From contig DFJS01000018.1 in NCBI GenBank assembly GCA_002373165.1, forward strand, positions 1 through 13,528: DNA of 13,528 bases. The letters are read 5' to 3'. The first letter of the stretch is position 1. Each line of letters starts with the position of its first letter. The translations under genes and the position numbers were made by a program. Under the pieces are notes generated by a model that was not told where the DNA came from, searched no databases, and saw only the letters and a list, made by a program, of their open reading frames with translations. Shown here in pieces: positions 13,125-13,528 of the stretch. Origin of the DNA: Ruminococcus sp. UBA3665 (GTDB taxonomy: Bacteria; Bacillota; Clostridia; Oscillospirales; Ruminococcaceae).

Positions 13125-13137
13125 GTGAAGTTTTTTT
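13103..13137 (-). terminator. Intrinsic terminator of the rRNA operon
   Basis: AAAAAAACTTCACT (13103-13116), a 7-base loop and AGTGAAGTTTTTTT (13124-13137) give a 14-bp symmetrical stem whose outer part is seven A-T pairs, giving U-runs in both directions. It lies 11 bases after the 3' end of 5S rRNA. Confidence 0.9.
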
Positions 13138-13147
13138 CAATATTCAT

Positions 13148-13263
13148 GCCGGCACTTATCTAATTTCCCGGGCCGTCACCAGCCAAGTATGATCGACGTG
13201 AGAGAGCTTAACTGCCGTGTTCGGAATGGGAACGGGTGGAACCTCTCTGCCATCAGCACCGGC
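13148..13263 (-). rRNA. rrf: 5S ribosomal RNA
   Basis: The minus strand reads as a complete 116-base 5S rRNA. The ends pair (GCCGGTGC at the 5' end with GTGCCGGC at the 3' end), and the conserved internal stretch CCGTTCCCATTCCGAACACG and AGTTAAGCTC are present. The exact ends are set by helix I pairing and may shift by a base or two. It lies about 55 bases after 23S rRNA in the usual 23S-5S order. Confidence 0.95.
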
Positions 13264-13318
13264 TATGAAAATCAGAATAAAGAATATCTTGCAACTGAGA
13301 ACTTACAATTCACAAAGA

Positions 13319-13528
13319 GGAAAAGTGATCGACCGATTAGTATCAGCAAGCTGAACGTGTCACCACGCTTACACTTCTGACCTATCAACCTCGTAGTCTA
13401 CAAGGGGTCTTACTCAAAAGAGGGGAAATCTTATCTTGAGGACGGCTTCACGCTTAGATGCTTTCAGCGTTTATCCGATCCGTACATAGCTGCCCAGCTG
13501 TGCTCCTGGCGGAACAACTGGTGCACCA
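13319..13528 (-). rRNA. rrl: 23S ribosomal RNA, 3' end (partial)
   Basis: The minus strand shows the conserved 3' part of 23S rRNA, including the CTGAAAGCATCTAAG stretch and the terminal GATACTAATCGGTCGATCA, ending near 13319. The 5' remainder lies beyond the right edge. The exact 3' end is approximate because its partner strand of helix 1 is not in the window. Confidence 0.93.

Noticed and set aside
13189..13380. A 63-codon plus-strand open frame
   Set aside because: It runs antisense across the 5S gene, the spacer and the 23S end, so it is not a protein gene.
1..13528. CRISPR arrays, insertion sequences, phage genes, toxin-antitoxin pairs, riboswitches
   Set aside because: Looked for on both strands; no spaced direct repeats, transposase motifs, terminal inverted repeats or recognised riboswitch cores were found.

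Overview
The window looks like chromosome of an anaerobic gut or rumen Firmicute of the Ruminococcus / Oscillospiraceae type. The basis is a secreted protein with a type I dockerin of the two-repeat ruminococcal style, a fused chorismate mutase-prephenate dehydratase, strong AGGAGG ribosome binding sites, several TTG starts, and the sequences of the 5S and 23S rRNA ends. This is inferred from gene content, not from a database match. No phage, insertion sequence, CRISPR array or integrase was seen.

Left block, 1-4989, all on the minus strand and read from right to left: ruvC and ruvA (Holliday junction processing), then an acidic lipoprotein, a dockerin protein that is its paralogue, an SseB-family protein, and the start of a zinc-ribbon membrane protein cut off by the window edge. 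Gaps are short (16, 71, 26, 83 and 52 bases) and I see no convincing terminator between them, so they may form one long transcript from a promoter at 5020-5049. The genes from ruvA leftward are clearly richer in G+C than ruvC and everything to its right.

Middle block, 4990-7195: a compact divergent promoter region with a 17-bp palindrome between the two -35 boxes drives ruvC leftward and pheA rightward. pheA encodes the bifunctional enzyme from chorismate to phenylpyruvate. It is followed by a PP2C-type Ser/Thr phosphatase with its own promoter and a strong terminator.

Membrane-lipid operon, 10541-7179, minus strand: a TVP38/DedA-like (VTT) membrane protein, a diacylglycerol-kinase-like lipid kinase, a membrane-anchored lipase-like alpha/beta hydrolase and a small uncharacterised protein. 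The first three are joined by 4-base ATGA overlaps and the fourth follows after 3 bases. This is the best candidate here for a less-described functional unit, probably in handling or remodelling membrane lipids.

Right block, 10575-13528: a consensus promoter with an A/T-rich upstream tract drives tRNA-Lys(TTT), followed by a terminator and then trmO, which methylates t6A37 of tRNA. Convergent to trmO, and overlapping its end by 7 bases, is a large multi-pass membrane protein (DUF6056/GT-C-like) starting at TTG. Its likely promoter is embedded in the terminator of an rRNA operon whose 5S gene and 23S 3' end fill the right edge, on the minus strand. No gene-free stretch exceeds 300 bases.
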